From assembly GCA_022844045.1 (NCBI GenBank), contig JALHMM010000053.1, positions 1 to 42,746 on the forward strand: a DNA stretch of 42,746 nucleotides, given 5' to 3'. Made by a program: the position numbers and the translations under genes. The notes beneath the pieces were generated by a model. That model was not told the origin of the DNA, did no database searches, and worked only from the letters and a program-made list of their open reading frames with translations. This document shows, in pieces, positions 42,231 to 42,746 of the stretch (positions are counted from its first letter, which is position 1; every line of letters starts with the position of its first letter). The stretch is from Reyranellaceae bacterium (GTDB taxonomy: Bacteria > Pseudomonadota > Alphaproteobacteria > Reyranellales > Reyranellaceae).

Positions 42231-42746
42231 TCAACCGCGGCGTCGTGTTCTGGATCGTGGCGGCGATCTTCACCGGCATCGGCCTGTTCGTCGTGAAGTA
42301 TCACGAGCGGCGGCTGGAGGAGCGCCTCGAAGCGCTTAACCGGCAGGTCGTCGAGAACCAGCGCGCGACCAACATCCTGCGCGTCGAGTGGGCGCATCTC
42401 GGCGAAGTCAATCGCATCGAGGCGCTCAACGCGAAGTACATCCGTCTGCAACCCATCACGATGCGCCAGATTGGCGCCATCAATCAGATTCCGCCGCGGC
42501 GTGCGGGCGGGGCGATCGCCACAGACACCGGAAAATCCGGGTCGGACGCCCCCTCAAAGGCCGACGCCCCCTCAGCGTCGGCGATCCCTCGCCCCGCCGC
42601 GGCGCGAACGGAGGCTGGCGTGAAAACGCCAGCCTCCACTCCTTCACAGGCCAAGCCGGCGATCGCCGAGCCGGTGACCTCGGGCATCGACGAGGATGAA
42701 TCGCCGCCACCGGCCGCGGCTGCGCCGCCGGCCCCGCCACCACCCG
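42227..42746 (+). CDS. ftsL: Cell division protein FtsL (3' truncated by window edge)
   Basis: At least 173 residues visible, open to the end. A short N-terminus leads into one membrane helix (residues 7-24). A periplasmic coiled coil follows ([20 protein letters not shown]), then the helix containing [19 protein letters not shown] and [14 protein letters not shown]. After about residue 95 the chain becomes Ala/Pro/Ser-rich low complexity. FtsL bridges FtsB/FtsQ and FtsWI in the divisome, and position after rsmH supports the call. The long tail is unusual for FtsL and contains palindromic DNA. The 3' end lies outside the window. Confidence 0.92.
   Translation, partial: MINRGVVFWIVAAIFTGIGLFVVKYHERRLEERLEALNRQVVENQRATNILRVEWAHLGEVNRIEALNAKYIRLQPITMRQIGAINQIPPRRAGGAIATDTGKSGSDAPSKADAPSASAIPRPAAARTEAGVKTPASTPSQAKPAIAEPVTSGIDEDESPPPAAAAPPAPPPP
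42545..42637. repeat. Palindromic and direct repeats inside the ftsL coding tail
   Basis: gacgccccctca occurs twice (42545-42556 and 42563-42574), 18 bp apart and in frame. 42560-42567 pairs with 42575-42582 over 8 bp. 42610-42620 (ggaggctggcg) pairs perfectly with 42627-42637 over 11 bp around tgaaaa. Such dense palindromes are typical of intergenic elements, and here they are translated without breaking the frame. This looks like an element inserted into a tolerant linker. Confidence 0.55.

Overview
The window comes from the chromosome of a GC-rich alphaproteobacterium. Three things support this: the aa3 oxidase cluster order coxB-coxA-ctaB-coxF-ctaG-coxC-DUF983-surf1 with tldD beside it, the run thrC - M16 peptidase - RimJ-like acetyltransferase, and an rnpB RNA of alphaproteobacterial type upstream of the mraZ-rsmH-ftsL start of the division and cell wall (dcw) cluster. 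I cannot name the genus from the sequence alone.

Layout. 1-169 is the Pro/Ala-rich end of a truncated gene. 349-1782 (-) is tldD. 2195-8642 (+) is a cytochrome c oxidase operon: two catalytic subunits, subunit III, heme O synthase, copper chaperone CtaG, CoxF, DUF983 and SURF1. 8693-14515 (+) holds housekeeping genes: carboxypeptidase Taq, a DUF1272 protein, a methyltransferase, threonine synthase, an M16 peptidase and a GNAT enzyme. 14524-22508 is accessory. It carries a DUF2927 protein with a full HExxH motif, an AT-rich spacer, an orphan protein, a radical SAM enzyme with a large inserted domain, two glycosyltransferases on opposite strands, and an MFS permease. A second, paralogous MFS gene is coupled to uvrB (22509-25933, -).

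26026-30694 (+) is the most unusual part. An open reading frame joins the N-terminal, pre-RuvC part of a TnpB/Cas12-like protein in frame to a PspA/IM30 protein. It has a strong sigma70-like promoter, an inverted repeat inside that promoter, and a predicted leaderless start. YqiJ-like and YqiK/flotillin-like membrane proteins follow, then an SRPBCC protein and a glycolipid-binding-like protein. I read this as an envelope-integrity operon whose PspA has captured a transposon-derived, probably nucleic-acid-binding, domain.

30874-37040 holds an exported duplicated-domain protein (-), a TauE/SafE permease, an SDR and crotonase pair (the crotonase lacks both classical catalytic Glu residues), a TerB-DnaJ protein, an acyltransferase and an AmpD-like amidase. 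RNase P RNA follows (about 37046-37457). Then come an exported LRR protein (-), a two-domain VOC dioxygenase-like protein (-), a glycine-zipper lipoprotein, and a small gene whose only well-placed start codon is ACG. A strong terminator closes that group. An mraZ upstream region with four GGG-type boxes at 10-bp spacing leads into mraZ-rsmH-ftsL. The ftsL gene runs off the window and has palindromic sequence inside its coding tail.

Small palindromes of the type taccttccc...gggaaggta recur after genes in the first 10 kb.
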